27,259 nt of DNA from Amanita rubescens (lineage: Eukaryota; Basidiomycota; Agaricomycetes; Agaricales; Amanitaceae). The DNA lies in NCBI GenBank assembly GCA_015039365.1, contig WION01000632.1, forward strand, positions 1 through 27,259, given 5' to 3'. Shown here in pieces: positions 1-9,685 of the stretch (positions are counted from its first letter, which is position 1; the number at the start of each line of letters is the position of its first letter). The notes beneath the pieces are model-generated. The model had not been told where the DNA came from and ran no database searches. It saw only the letters and a list, made by a program, of their open reading frames with translations. The position numbers and the translations under genes were made by a program.

Positions 1-1039
1 TTCAATGAATTCACAATCCAAAGGATCTGTGCTTGACTAACAAGTCAATTGGTGATTGAAGTAGAGTTCTCAATGATACCCGTCAATAACAAACATTTGA
101 TGAGGGACTCCCATGAACAACAGCCTAGGTTTCAAGAATTGCCAGGTATCTTGCACCTGCTTCAGATATCAAGCAGGACAGATCTAAACAAAGGGCACTC
201 ACAAGAACTATGAAATCTATCATAATAAACTTACACTTCAGAACATGCTAAGCATAGCCTATCACATCTGACCATCATGCTTTAAACAACACTTGACTTG
301 GTGATGTGGGGCCATCACTTCGTATGGCATGTCTGAGGCCCATTCAACTATATTTTATTGATATAAAGTACATCAGAAAAAACCATGTGAGAGACTCTCT
401 GGGCAAGAGAGAAGGACCAGGTGAAGAGCTCTTATCCATGCAAATAGCAAGCAGCAGCACGGGATTCACCCAGCAATTGAAGCTAAGGTAAAGGTATCGC
501 TTTTACCACTTTTACCTCCTTTTGACCATAAAAATTGGAAATGAAGTCTGCAAAATGTCACAAAAGCAGAAAAAGCCATGGCCCCCCTATTTTTGTCCCT
601 TTTTAGGTGTCTAGAATAGGCTAAATGTGTGCAGACTGCACAAAAAAATTGCAAAAGTACTCAAAGTTGCAAAATTCACAAAGGGTGCAAAATGAACTGC
701 ACATTTTCCTGATGCATGCAGAGTGTTGGTTTTGCACAAGTTGATGTGGAATACTACTTGATCATGTTTGCCAAGTTGCAAGTTGGCATTTACCAATGCA
801 GAAGTAAAACAAAGACAGCAATCTCAGCTCCTCAAAAATTGAGATTCTATATATTACAGCTAGAAATTTTCATTATAATTTGACATAGCTATATGTATTT
901 TTTTAGAGAATGAGATACACATTGCATCATATACAATGAATATTATACATCGGTTTGTTTTTTTAGAAGGCTTCAGCCATTATTGGCAACTTAAAGTGTT
1001 ACAAAAAAAACTCAGCACTAAAAAAACCAATTCCTCCTT
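1..1039. other. intergenic DNA, AT-rich, no gene seen
   Basis: No coding region could be supported here; the short open frames lack recognisable protein character. The part from about 480 to 800 is rich in short recurring words such as CTTTTAC, CAAAA and CACAAAG, and 890-1020 contains several runs of T or A. A similar word composition (CACTTT, CAAAGG, CTTTTG) recurs at about 21170-21320, which suggests non-coding repeat DNA of the kind left by mobile elements, but I could not define ends. Confidence 0.4.
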
Positions 1040-1760
1040 TCAGTCGGCCTCAGAATTAGGCCCAGGAAGGTCATCACCAACAACATCACCAGCATCTGTT
1101 ATCTCTTCATGAAGGATGTCCACCAGCACTTCTGGAGTCAGGAGTTGAGATGGCACCCCCTACTCCTCCCTGTTCACTTGTTATCTTGAACATTGACTTG
1201 GATTCATCACTGGCCAGTGGCCATTAGGTGCATAACCATACCCATGTCTCCACACTTGCCTGTCCAGACCTGGCAGCCAATGATAATGCAGGCCCAACAG
1301 CTTTGACCACATGCATTTAATCCATCCACCCCTTCTCATTGACTCTCACCATAGCACACTTGATACTTTTCATGCCATACACTTCCAAGGAACCCCAACT
1401 AACTCTTGTCAGGTTTATCACCAGAGAAGTTGTCTTCTCCCTCCTTGTCACTCCCCATCATTGTCCACCACAAACTCAAACAAATCATGGTAACAATGAC
1501 TTAAAAACACAAGGATGTCCTGCTTGGGTTGCGGGATGATTTAGGTCCAACATCACTCAGTGTTTAAAGGGGGTGAACAGATCCTGGTCGATATCATCCT
1601 TGATTCCGGAGGTAACATCCTGTTCTTCATCCAAATCAAGTCCCAGTCATTCAGCATCCATCAGCTCATCCTTCACTGCATCCAATCCTCAATGCTGACA
1701 TAGTATCTGGAACCAGGAATGACATCCTCTGGCTCATCACATGCTCCAAATAGCCTTCTT
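1040..1760 (-). pseudogene. decayed coding remnant, probably transposon-derived
   Basis: On the minus strand, protein-like stretches follow one another in changing frames between about 1740 and a stop at 1040-1042. One frame runs from about 1470 to 1195 with sensible amino-acid use (Trp, Gly and Tyr clusters, for example GYGYAPNGHW). Two in-frame stops follow before an acidic tail that ends in NSEAD. Further upstream lie acidic pieces such as DLDEEQDVTSG, separated by stops and frame changes. This is the pattern of a degraded gene. I do not recognise the family. The neighbourhood (repeats, no host gene) makes a transposon or retroelement origin likely, but this is inference. Confidence 0.35.
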
Positions 1761-1910
1761 CACTACAATCACTTCTCTGCATGAACGGCTTGCCATCCTT
1801 GACCCTCTGATGGGTGATAGTAAGAATACTGGTCTCAGTTCTGGTGATAGCAGTGGTAGCAGCACTGCTTGTATAAGAATCAGAGAAGGGTTGAAAGTAA
1901 GATGAGGATG

Positions 1911-2062
1911 CAACCGGAAGAGATTATGAGGATTGGTGATCAAATCATGAAAGTTAAAAGGACAGGATTGAGACACGGGGTTGAAAGTAAGCAACCGGAA
2001 GAGATTATGAGGATTGGTGATCAAATCGTGAAAGTTAAAAGGACAGGATTGAGACGCAGGGT
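1911..2062. repeat. 81-bp tandem duplication, about 1.9 copies
   Basis: The block beginning CAACCGGAAGAGATTATGAG at 1911 is repeated at 1992, an offset of 81 bp, and the copies differ at only a few positions (for example CATGAAAG against CGTGAAAG). A partial third unit, GGGTTGAAAGTAAG, precedes the first copy at 1888. Because 81 is a multiple of three, both strands stay open across it (plus 1869-2153, minus 1737-2159). I do not treat either frame as a proven gene. Confidence 0.85.
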
Positions 2063-2159
2063 TGATGTCGAAGATGTCAAAGACGTCGAAGGAATTGAGA
2101 TGGATGCATCCGAAGTGGACGAAAAAATCAGGAAGCGCGCTGGACGTGGATAGCAGCAT

Positions 2160-3014
2160 TCCAATGCCACCATCCTGAGTCGTTATGGGAACGGTGAAAG
2201 ATGGTGACGATAAGACTGATGAAGTTGTTGCCGCGGCCGCCGTGGCAGTCGCAGTCCAGGCGGGGTATAGCCTCCAATAATCGAAAGACGATGTCGATGT
2301 CGGTAGGCTAGTTTGAACAAATGGTTGAAGAGGCCCATCACCTAATTGGCGAGGCTCGCATATGTAACAGTTATGTTGACCGCAGCGGTACCCATCGTGG
2401 TAATAAATAGCAGGATAAGATGTCAGTTAAGTTCGTTTTACTTAATATCGTTTTGGCAGTGGATTACAAGGATGCAGATGATGGATATGGATTGAGTTGG
2501 TATGGGTATGGGTATAGTTGGGTATAATAATGTCGTTGTTAGAGGCTGACGAGTGCGAAAAGCATCTGATTCGGCTGCGTATGTATTGAAGCGTTAGTGT
2601 GTAACCTGGCGAGGCAACAATTTGGTTCACCACGCTAAAAGCACTGAGGTCATCCATAGCTGAGTCAAAGGCGAGTCCTGCAGCAATAGAAATAGAGCAC
2701 CGTAGGATGGAGAGCATAAAGTGGCTGTCACTCCGGAACGTCGGGGGGAATTACCCACTCCTAGCGAAAGCTTCAGACGAGCGAGAAGCAAAAGTCCGCC
2801 GAGGAAATGAAGCGGTTGAAACTTGACGGAGGCTCTGGAACAAACGGTTGCGGCGGGGAAAGCGTTTGCTACTCTGAGAATTCTAGATGTCATGATCTAA
2901 CTTGATATGGCCAGAGGGTTGACGATCTTGCCAGTCACGGTGCGCGGTGACAAAGCTGTTGCTTAGTCAGCCCCTACTTCAGGTTTCTCCGCTCATTGAG
3001 TCAATAACTGTACC
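2160..3014. other. intergenic DNA upstream of vps27
   Basis: No convincing gene was seen. The stretch at about 2480-2525 is a degenerate GGTATG/GGATATG simple repeat. The last few hundred bases should contain the vps27 promoter and 5' leader. I saw no clear TATA box. Confidence 0.4.
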
Positions 3015-5361
3015 ATGTCAATCCTTGGCTCTTGGTTATGGGGCACTTCACAACTTGACTATGCCATAGGTGAGTACCAAGCAGCATGGATACACTCAGT
3101 GCTTACATTATCATCAGACAAGGCTACTTCAGACTTGCTGCCATCCGGTTCTGAGGACATCGCCCTAAATCTCGAAATATGCGACCAAATACGGTCCAAG
3201 TCAGTCTCCGCCAAAGAAGCTATGCGTGCGCTCAAACGCAGGTTGAACCACTCGAATCCCAATGTCCAGCTGTTAGCACTTAGCGTATGTTGTCGTCGAC
3301 ACTGCCTAGATCGGGGTCTGACCCTTGCACCAGCTGACTGACATATGCGTCAAGAACGGCGGTGACCAATTCTTGAATGAGATAGCCTCCCGGGAGTTCA
3401 TGGACAACCTCGTCTCAATTTTAAACATCCAGAATCTCAATTCTGAAGTCAAGGCTACGATACTAAGGCACATCCAGAATTGGGGTGTCGCCTTTGAAGG
3501 GAAGCCAAGCCTAAGCTATTCCGTTCAAGTTTACAAGAATCTACAGCAAGAAAGTACGTCCACACTGTTTCGAACGCCTGCAATGGTTAACATTGAGATT
3601 CATAGATTGGAAGTTTCCCCCGAAGGATCCCTCCATCTCTAGCTCTGCGATGGTAGATACGCAGACTGCTCCTGAATGGATGGACTCAGACATATGTCTC
3701 CGATGTCGGACGCCATTTACGTTTACCAATAGAAAGCATCATTGTCGAAACTGTGGACAAGTCTTTGATCAACAGTGCTCTTCTAAGACGATGGCTCTAC
3801 CTCATTTTGGTATTACACAAGAGGTCCGTGTTTGCGAAGGTTGTTATTCAAAGCTGACGAAGAAGGCGTTGAAAGCGTGAGTAGTCCATGCCCTTGAAGT
3901 CCATGCTACCTCATGCGATATTAGTGACCGTACCCATAAGCATACTGATTCTCGGACCCGCACCGCAAAGAACCTTGAAGATGATGAACTACAGCGTGCC
4001 ATAAGACTATCCCTTCAGGAGGTGGGCGCATCTGGAGGTTATGGACGTCCCGGCTACGTCCCTGCCGTACCGTCCCCTTCACATTGGGGTTATTCGGAGC
4101 CTCCAATAGTTGATCGCTCTTCTTATTCGATGACGGCAGACGAGGATGATCCAGACCTCAAAGCCGCCATCGATGCCAGTCTACGAGAGGCTAATGCACC
4201 CAGGCCCAGCGCGCCTACTCCTCGTCCCGAAGACGACTCCTACTCCTATACTTATACGCGCTCGTCTTCTACTCCCACACCCTCTCAGCCACCGTTACCC
4301 AAGTTACCCAACTACGAGCTCGAACCTCTGGAATCGGATGCCATCCTAACCTTCAATCAGACAGTAGAGCAACTCGAAGCCCAAGGTGGACGGGACATCT
4401 CGCGATATCCAGGTATGAACGAACTTTACGATAAGGCGAATGGGCTCCGACCTAAGATGGCCCTCTGTCTTGATGATACTGGTCGGAAAGAACGTGAGTC
4501 CATGTCACCCTTTTCTTGAACCATCAAACTTAAATTCGCGAAGAAATGCTAGCAGATATGCACGAGAAACTGTCGCAAGCAGTGAAATTATACGACCAGC
4601 TACTGACGGAGCAGGTGATGCATCCACGCTGGCGTTCTCAACCTATGAATGCGTATCATACTCCAACCCCAGCCATGAATGGCGTCGCTCTACAGCCTCA
4701 ATGGACAGGAAGCACTCAAGTTCATGTATCAGCAGAAGCCCCTCAGGCAACATGGCATCCGGCTCAACAGTCTCAACAGCAGCCCTCGTACTCTCCAGCC
4801 ATGTCTGTCAAATCTCCCCTGCCCGTAACTAGCCCACTGCAACAGCCGTACCCTGAAGCCACGCCATATCAATATGCTGGACCGACTCCGACCCCGAATC
4901 AGCCTGTCAGTGCCCACCAACAAGTACCAATGCAGCACCATTCTACGTCTGGGCCCATCGCAGCCTCCGTGAGATCACCACCACCATCCGCAGTTGGACC
5001 CTATGACCTGACTGCGCCTATCAACTCGCCTTTCTCGTCGCATCTATCTCGGGCTCATACAGTCTCGTCAACATATAGTCCTGTTTCCACTTCCACGCAA
5101 CATTCGCGTAGTAATACAATTTCACATACTGTTGGCCGTGCACAAATCCAGCAGCAACAGCACTTCCGGAACCAGTCTGTGCCTCAACATCCTCACATCA
5201 CTTCTCCATCGGCTCCAGCCGCACCTGTAGCACCTGCGCTACCCCATTTCCCCTCGGCGCCGACAGCTTTGCCTCAAACGCTCCCAACATATAGTTCGTC
5301 GATACCTGCGAGTGTTGCCCAGAGGGAGGAACGGAAGGAATCATTATTAATTGAGTTGTAA
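3015..5361 (+). CDS. vps27: Vps27/Hrs, ESCRT-0 subunit (VHS-FYVE-UIM)
   Basis: This is the ESCRT-0 protein that gathers ubiquitinated cargo on endosomes and recruits ESCRT-I for multivesicular-body sorting. Exons are 3015-3069, 3118-3284, 3334-3553, 3606-3876, 3925-4493 and 4544-5361, giving 699 residues. The order is: a VHS domain (about 1-150, starting [10 protein letters not shown]); a FYVE zinc finger (about 165-235) with the WxxD, RKHHCR and RVC signatures and paired CxxC motifs that bind PtdIns3P; then two ubiquitin-interacting motifs (around [13 protein letters not shown] and [12 protein letters not shown]). A long Pro/Gln/Ser-rich tail carries three PSAP motifs of the kind that bind the Vps23/TSG101 UEV domain. 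The protein ends in LLIEL, a clathrin-box-like motif at the very C terminus. The start is the first ATG and gives the conserved N terminus. The gene looks intact. Family assignment is firm; exon edges were read by eye. Confidence 0.95.
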
Positions 5362-5493
5362 TTTCGTAATCAATAGGACGTCCACCAGCTTTCGCTTGAT
5401 GACTTAATACAAGATGTACATTTTCAAAAATCCGGTTTCCTTGAGTGAACGATTTCCCTTGTAATCTCAAATTGTTACCCTGCACGAGCCTCG

Positions 5494-5511
5494 CTATATA
5501 TATATATATCT
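5494..5511. repeat. TA dinucleotide microsatellite
   Basis: A short (TA)n tract lies between the converging vps27 and bcp1 genes, just outside the bcp1 stop codon. Confidence 0.8.
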
Positions 5512-5518
5512 ATAATTC

Positions 5519-6601
5519 TCAAGTCGCTTTATAGACGTCTGACATCCTCGCCACAAGCTCCTCCAACTTGTCTGCCCTCGCCAACATTAGCCGACCCCTA
5601 GTATCAAGCCCAAAAGCGTCCCTTTCTCTAGGCTCTTCCGGCGCCTTATCAAACACGTAATCCATGGCGCATTCAGCTGCCTGCATAATCAAAAGATCTT
5701 CCGGGTGAAACGGATAAATCCCATCTTCCGGCCGCCTCTTCAACAAATCATACTCGTCCCCGACCTCAAACTCTGGGCCCGCCTTGACCTTTTTCGATTT
5801 TTTATACTTGACATTGGTTTGCCGGGTAGGCGCCGAATTGGCCAACGCCGACTCTTCCCCGTCCGAAAGATGGTATGTTCGGGAAAGGAAGAGGAGATGG
5901 GAAAATTTATACGGTTTGCCCTGTTTCACCGTAAGTAAGGATAGACACGTGGAGATAAGTGCGTGAAAGACGGACGGCGCTTAGAGCGTTACGCAGCTCG
6001 TCAAGAAGCATTTTGTACATGGGAGGGATAATTTGGACAGGCATATTGACGAGACGTTCGCAAATGATGAGGCCTACGTGATTTTCAGCTGTGGAGAAGA
6101 TGGTCTGAAGAGCTGAGTGCATGGCTGGTTGCGCCTGTGCGGATTTTGAGAGGAAATAGGCAGCCAGGGATCTAATGGCAGGGCGCTCCTACAAGTGACC
6201 ATTGTAAGTATTCATGTAAAGTGGATGACTTTAGGCGTCAACAGTCAGCGACACATACGTGGTGCTCGTGCATGTTAATCACGGTAAGGATAGCGTACGG
6301 GTCACTCTCCGTTCCGTCCGTCTTGATCGTTGTACCAAGAGGTTGGGATAATATCAGCTCCGTCAAGTCATTCAGATCGAATGCTTCTGCATCACGATGG
6401 AATAATTGAACAAGCAGCCGTTTTGTCGCTTGAAAATCGACACTTGGATTCAGGTCATAAAAATCAAAATCTATGTTGATATGGCTCTACTAAGTTAACC
6501 AGTCAATCCAGGTGTTTTATTTCTTAACATGGACGTACGACATCTGAGGACCCGTCCTCACTGCCCGACTCGGCATGAGCGTCTTGTTTTCGTTTGGACA
6601 T
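5519..6601 (-). CDS. bcp1: BCP1/BCCIP family protein
   Basis: BCP1 (BCCIP in animals) is a nuclear protein that in yeast acts as a chaperone for ribosomal protein uL14 (Rpl23) and supports nuclear export. On the minus strand the exons run 6601-6539, 6486-6259, 6188-5976 and 5920-5519, giving 301 residues. The N terminus is a short acidic, Lys-rich tail (start MSKRKQD). The conserved core follows: an [12 protein letters not shown] block, a segment ending INMHEHH, the [20 protein letters not shown] block, and the typical [11 protein letters not shown] strand near the C terminus. Length matches the family. The third intron (5975-5921) has an unusual GTCCGT donor, but using it keeps the frame. 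The gene converges with vps27. Its upstream region was split by the mobile element that begins about 120 bp before its start codon. Confidence 0.93.
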
Positions 6602-6720
6602 TTGGCAGACAGAATTTGAGGATTTGATTATATAATTCTAAGTTTGGGGTGACCAAACAATAGATGTATTTATATCCAGTCATGTGCTTTTCCCCTTTCA
6701 TTATCCAACCACCACGCTAC

Positions 6721-6729
6721 ACACGCTGC
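6721..6729. repeat. target-site duplication, left copy (ACACGCTGC)
   Basis: The nine bases ACACGCTGC directly precede the left terminal inverted repeat. They are repeated exactly at 9637-9645, directly after the right one. A 9-bp duplication is the footprint expected of a staggered-cut DNA transposon. Confidence 0.9.
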
Positions 6730-6819
6730 CAGACTCCTACCCAGTCCCAACGGAGCGGCTGAAATTAGTCAGCTTATCGCTCCAGAGGGACTGGCACTAA
6801 ACATATGTCAACAAACGCG
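6730..6819 (+). repeat. left terminal and subterminal inverted repeat
   Basis: The outer block is 6730-6757 and the inner block 6777-6819, with a divergent spacer of about 20 bases between them. Within this end, CCAGTCCC...GGAGCG (6741-6757) is itself an inverted repeat of CGCTCC...GGGACTGG (6778-6794; 14 of 17 bases pair), so the end can fold into a hairpin. Confidence 0.88.
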
Positions 6820-7039
6820 TAGAGACGTTACTGGCCGTGACATGTACATTATGTAAATTGGGAACGATTCGGACTTTGAAAATTCATCGCGTGTAGCCCG
6901 CGCCGTTGCGCGCTTCGTCCATGGCATAGCTCCCCCTCAAGTACAACACCCCGGCCTGATACTAGGTGAGTGTATTTACAAACTATATGTCTATTAACAC
7001 CATCTCATGTGTTTTTCAATGAATTCCAGGTCTTTTCTC

Positions 7040-8231
7040 ATGCCTGGCACGGCTACGCTATCACAGGCACTGGAGCTTCCTTTGCTTGACGAAATTCGGT
7101 CCCGGACTCTCGAAAAATTTGGGAAACGACCATGCCTGTGGCAGATGCATATCTGCGAAGCGGTTCTACGTGGAGACCGGGATGTCATATCAATTGCTGG
7201 CACTGGCATGGGCAAAACCTTGACATTCTGGATGCCTCTTCTATTCCGACCTCATGGCATTCAGCTCGTTATCACTCCCCTCAATATTCTAGGACAGCAG
7301 AATGTTCAAACCTTGGAGCAAGCAAATATCAAAGCAATTTTCATATCAGCTAAAACGGCGACGGAGTGTAATTTTCAGGTACGTTATCATGCTCTTGCAT
7401 TACTGAAAACTTAATGATAGTTATATTAGGATATTGCTTCCTTCCGGTATAGGGTCATTGTCGTCAACCCGGAGGAGCTGATGCGGCCAGGTGGCGGGTT
7501 TGAAAAACTTATGCAAGACAAACTTTTCAATGACCGGCTCATCAGCATCATCGTTGACGAAGCTCATTGTATATCTCAATGGGGATCGTTCCGTTCGGAG
7601 TATCGACAGATCGGGCGCCTTCGATACATCCAACGCAAACAATGTCCCATGCTTGTTACATCGGCTACGCTATCACCAACTGTTATCAAAGATATCAAGC
7701 AAATGTTAAAGTTACGAGAAGAAAACCTCGTTTTCTCACAGTGTTCTATTGACCGACCCAACATTCGTCTTGCCGTCCAACAAATCATCAACCCACTTAA
7801 AAGTTTTCTCGACCTCAAGTTTTTACTATGTGACTGGAAAATTGGTGATCCGCCACCCCCCAAATTTCTCGTTTTCTTCGATGATATCAATGAATCAGTC
7901 CAAGCTGCTTTTGCGTTACGAAAACTACTTCCCAAGGAACAACAATGCCGAGTGAAATGGTTCAACTCGGAAATGTCAGATGCGTTTAAAGAGGCTGAGG
8001 CTGCGAGACTCGCAACTGGTGAAACGTGGGGTCTTTTGACAACTGACTCGTTCGGTATGGTAAGTTGCTTATTTTTCGCATTGAGATAAGTCCTAAAAGC
8101 TTCACAAGGGGATGGATATACCCGACATCATGATCGTGGTGCAATGGCGCGCAACAAAACCGTTTAGCTGCTTCTTGAAGTCATTGAAATATTTAGGCCC
8201 ATGCATGATAAGGTCCCGCATACAGAGGTAA
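7040..8231 (+). CDS. RecQ-like DNA helicase, C-terminally truncated
   Basis: Superfamily-2 helicase of the RecQ type encoded inside the TIR element. Exons are 7040-7378, 7430-8059 and 8109-8231, giving 363 residues. The N-terminal part has the RecQ-style Gln-motif region (RPCLWQMH). Motif I is AGTGMGKT at about residues 53-60. Motif II is DEAHCISQWG at about 155-164, followed by an FRSEY aromatic-rich loop. Motif III is TSATL. The second RecA-like lobe follows, with FFDDI and motif V split by the second intron (TDSFGM, then GMDIPDI). Motif VI, the arginine-finger segment that should come after QWRA, is missing: from about 8157 the frame reads antisense to the DUF6589 gene and soon stops. Unwinding activity is therefore unlikely from this copy. 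The start at 7040 gives the best N terminus. A likely 5'-leader intron (about 6966-7029, GTGAGT to CCAG) lies upstream. Confidence 0.85.
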
Positions 8232-9505
8232 GATATAAATTTTTCTCGTCGAGTTAGAGACTGATCGTCTTCCAGCGTTTCTCGATGTAGCTTCAACAAG
8301 TCAACATAAGTCCTTTCTGCCTTCGAGATATTGACATTGTCAGGATTAAGCCTCGAGTTTTGCCATAGTTCTTGGGAGCATTTCAAGTCGTCTTTAGTAA
8401 CGCCGTGTTGGAGGGGGAAGATCAGTCCAGAGGTGAGATGCTTCAGATTCTCGGTTGTCTTCTCAATGAGAGGAACATTTGGCTTTAGATTAACATCAAA
8501 GTTATCGTACGCATATGCAGCGCACATCGTCCGACCCAGTTCCAGCATCTTTTGTCGGGAATTGATAGAAAGTGACCGAACCATAGAATGGATAGCGCTC
8601 ATGGAAATTGAGATCCCAATATGTGCGAGCATCTCGATGACCTTCTCTGGTGCTCGACAAGAATGCAAAAAGAACCCCAAAACACTTTGGAATGTATTTG
8701 CCTTTTGACTTGAACTCTGCATCATGATACTGACGATGACAGTTTTCTTCTAGAAGAAGCTGGAGCAAATGTCAATTTGCAATGAACATCTCATGCTCAC
8801 AATGCGAAGCAAGTCCTCCCGTGAGTATCGTGATTTCTTAGCCTGTTCTGGACTTGCAGTGACGTTTCCTTCCAGTAATATTTCATCATTATTGTCGCTC
8901 TCGTCATTGCCAAGATCCATATCATGTTCGCCATCATCACCTACAACGGTCGGCTGGCGCTTTCTTCTACGAGCATCAAGGAGCACATCCAGTAGCGACC
9001 AAAGCATTGGCGCATTTTCGGCAATGTCCATGGCCAGATTATCCATTTCAAAGTCATCAACATCATCAGGAACAGCCGTACGAGCGCTGAAATGCCAGCC
9101 GCTTGTCGGCTTTACAAGATATCTCATTTCTTGCGCATATATCGGCCAAAGCGCTTCAGAGGCAGCTTTCCGAGCTTCAATAGGTACCCAGTGCTTGAAT
9201 AAGCCAGAGATTATGTTGCCAGAGTGTAGCAACAGGTCATGTAAGTGTAGACTCTTCTTGAAGCGCCGTTCTGTTAACAGAGAAATGACCAGGCTTCCAA
9301 TCGACGCATTGCAGTTCCTCAAGGCATTGAAAACTGGTGTAAAGTCTCTTTGAAGGAGGGGATCATCATTCATGATGTCGGGCATAGTAGCAAGAGAGAA
9401 GTAGATGTGTATACAACGACGACACATAACCCACTCTCCTCGTATGCATAACTTCGAGCCGCTCCTGCCGAGCCAAATTTTTTCATTCCCCGCCCTGCCG
9501 AGCAT
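8102..9505 (-). CDS. DUF6589 protein, N-terminal part only (candidate transposase)
   Basis: Minus-strand gene in the TIR element, with exons 9505-8801 and 8749-8102 around a 51-nt intron. It encodes up to 450 residues. The second exon carries the signature of the basidiomycete DUF6589 family: SIMMQSSSQK, FLHSC, the AYAYDNFDVN segment, and HLTSGLIFPLQHGVTKDDL with CSQELW shortly after. An acidic, low-complexity stretch lies near the end of exon 1. Family members are usually much longer, and this copy runs out where it meets the truncated helicase; its last 15-20 residues look like antisense of helicase DNA. The start is uncertain: the first ATG is at 9505, but the Met at 9385 begins the more protein-like part. 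DUF6589 has no proven function as far as I know. The paired aspartates in YDNFD could be part of an RNase-H-like active site, which is speculation. Confidence 0.78.
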
Positions 9506-9540
9506 GTTATCTAATCGAGTGTGACAGAAAGGTCCAACCC

Positions 9541-9636
9541 CGCATTTGTTGACATATGTTTAGCGCCAGTCCCTCTGGAGCGAATAGCTTACATAACATC
9601 GTCAAGCTCGCTCCGTTGGGACTGGGTAGGAGTCTG
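9541..9636 (-). repeat. right terminal and subterminal inverted repeat
   Basis: Mirror of the left end. The outer block 9609-9636 is a perfect match over 28 bases, and the inner block 9541-9583 matches at 41 of 43. It has the same potential hairpin between the CCAGTCCC-type and GGGACTGG-type segments. The spacer (9584-9608) is unlike the left spacer, so only the two blocks are conserved. Confidence 0.88.
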
Positions 9637-9645
9637 ACACGCTGC
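9637..9645. repeat. target-site duplication, right copy (ACACGCTGC)
   Basis: Exact copy of 6721-6729, immediately after the right terminal repeat. Collapsing the two copies would leave the bcp1 and 9686 start codons roughly 170 bp apart. Confidence 0.9.
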
Positions 9646-9685
9646 CGTCTCTCAGAAGTACATCGCCTAGACAACCATTACATAA

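Larger units (their letters stand above)
6730..9636. mobile_element. TIR element carrying RecQ-like helicase and DUF6589 genes
   Basis: A 2907-bp unit bounded by a perfect 28-bp inverted repeat (6730-6757 against 9609-9636, starting CAGACTCC). A second inverted block lies inside it (6777-6819 against 9541-9583, 41 of 43 bases matching). Both sides carry the same 9-bp direct repeat, ACACGCTGC. Inside are two convergent genes, a RecQ-family helicase (plus) and a DUF6589 protein (minus). Both stop at one junction near 8157-8165, so this copy appears to be an internal-deletion derivative. A 9-bp duplication is typical of Mutator-like elements and near the 8-9 bp reported for KDZ elements, but neither superfamily is known to me for this gene pair. 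I infer that DUF6589 is the transposase candidate and the helicase an accessory. Near-identity of the ends and the perfect flanking duplication point to a fairly recent insertion. Confidence 0.88.

Noticed and set aside
2442..2893. Two overlapping minus-strand open frames upstream of vps27 (91 and 88 codons)
   Set aside because: Composition is not protein-like (simple GGTATG-type repeat translated in one), no splice logic, and they lie in the vps27 promoter region.
4440..4941. Open frames of 130 codons (plus) and 70 codons (minus) inside vps27
   Set aside because: They are out-of-frame or antisense reads of the Pro/Gln-rich vps27 tail.
6866..6964. Possible upstream exon of the helicase (33 codons before a GTGAGT donor)
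   Set aside because: Splicing it to the obvious acceptor gives the wrong frame for the helicase, so I treat it as 5' leader rather than coding.
8331..9353. Plus-strand frames of 125 and 194 codons within the DUF6589 gene
   Set aside because: Antisense shadows of the DUF6589 exons; Ser-rich and without recognisable motifs.
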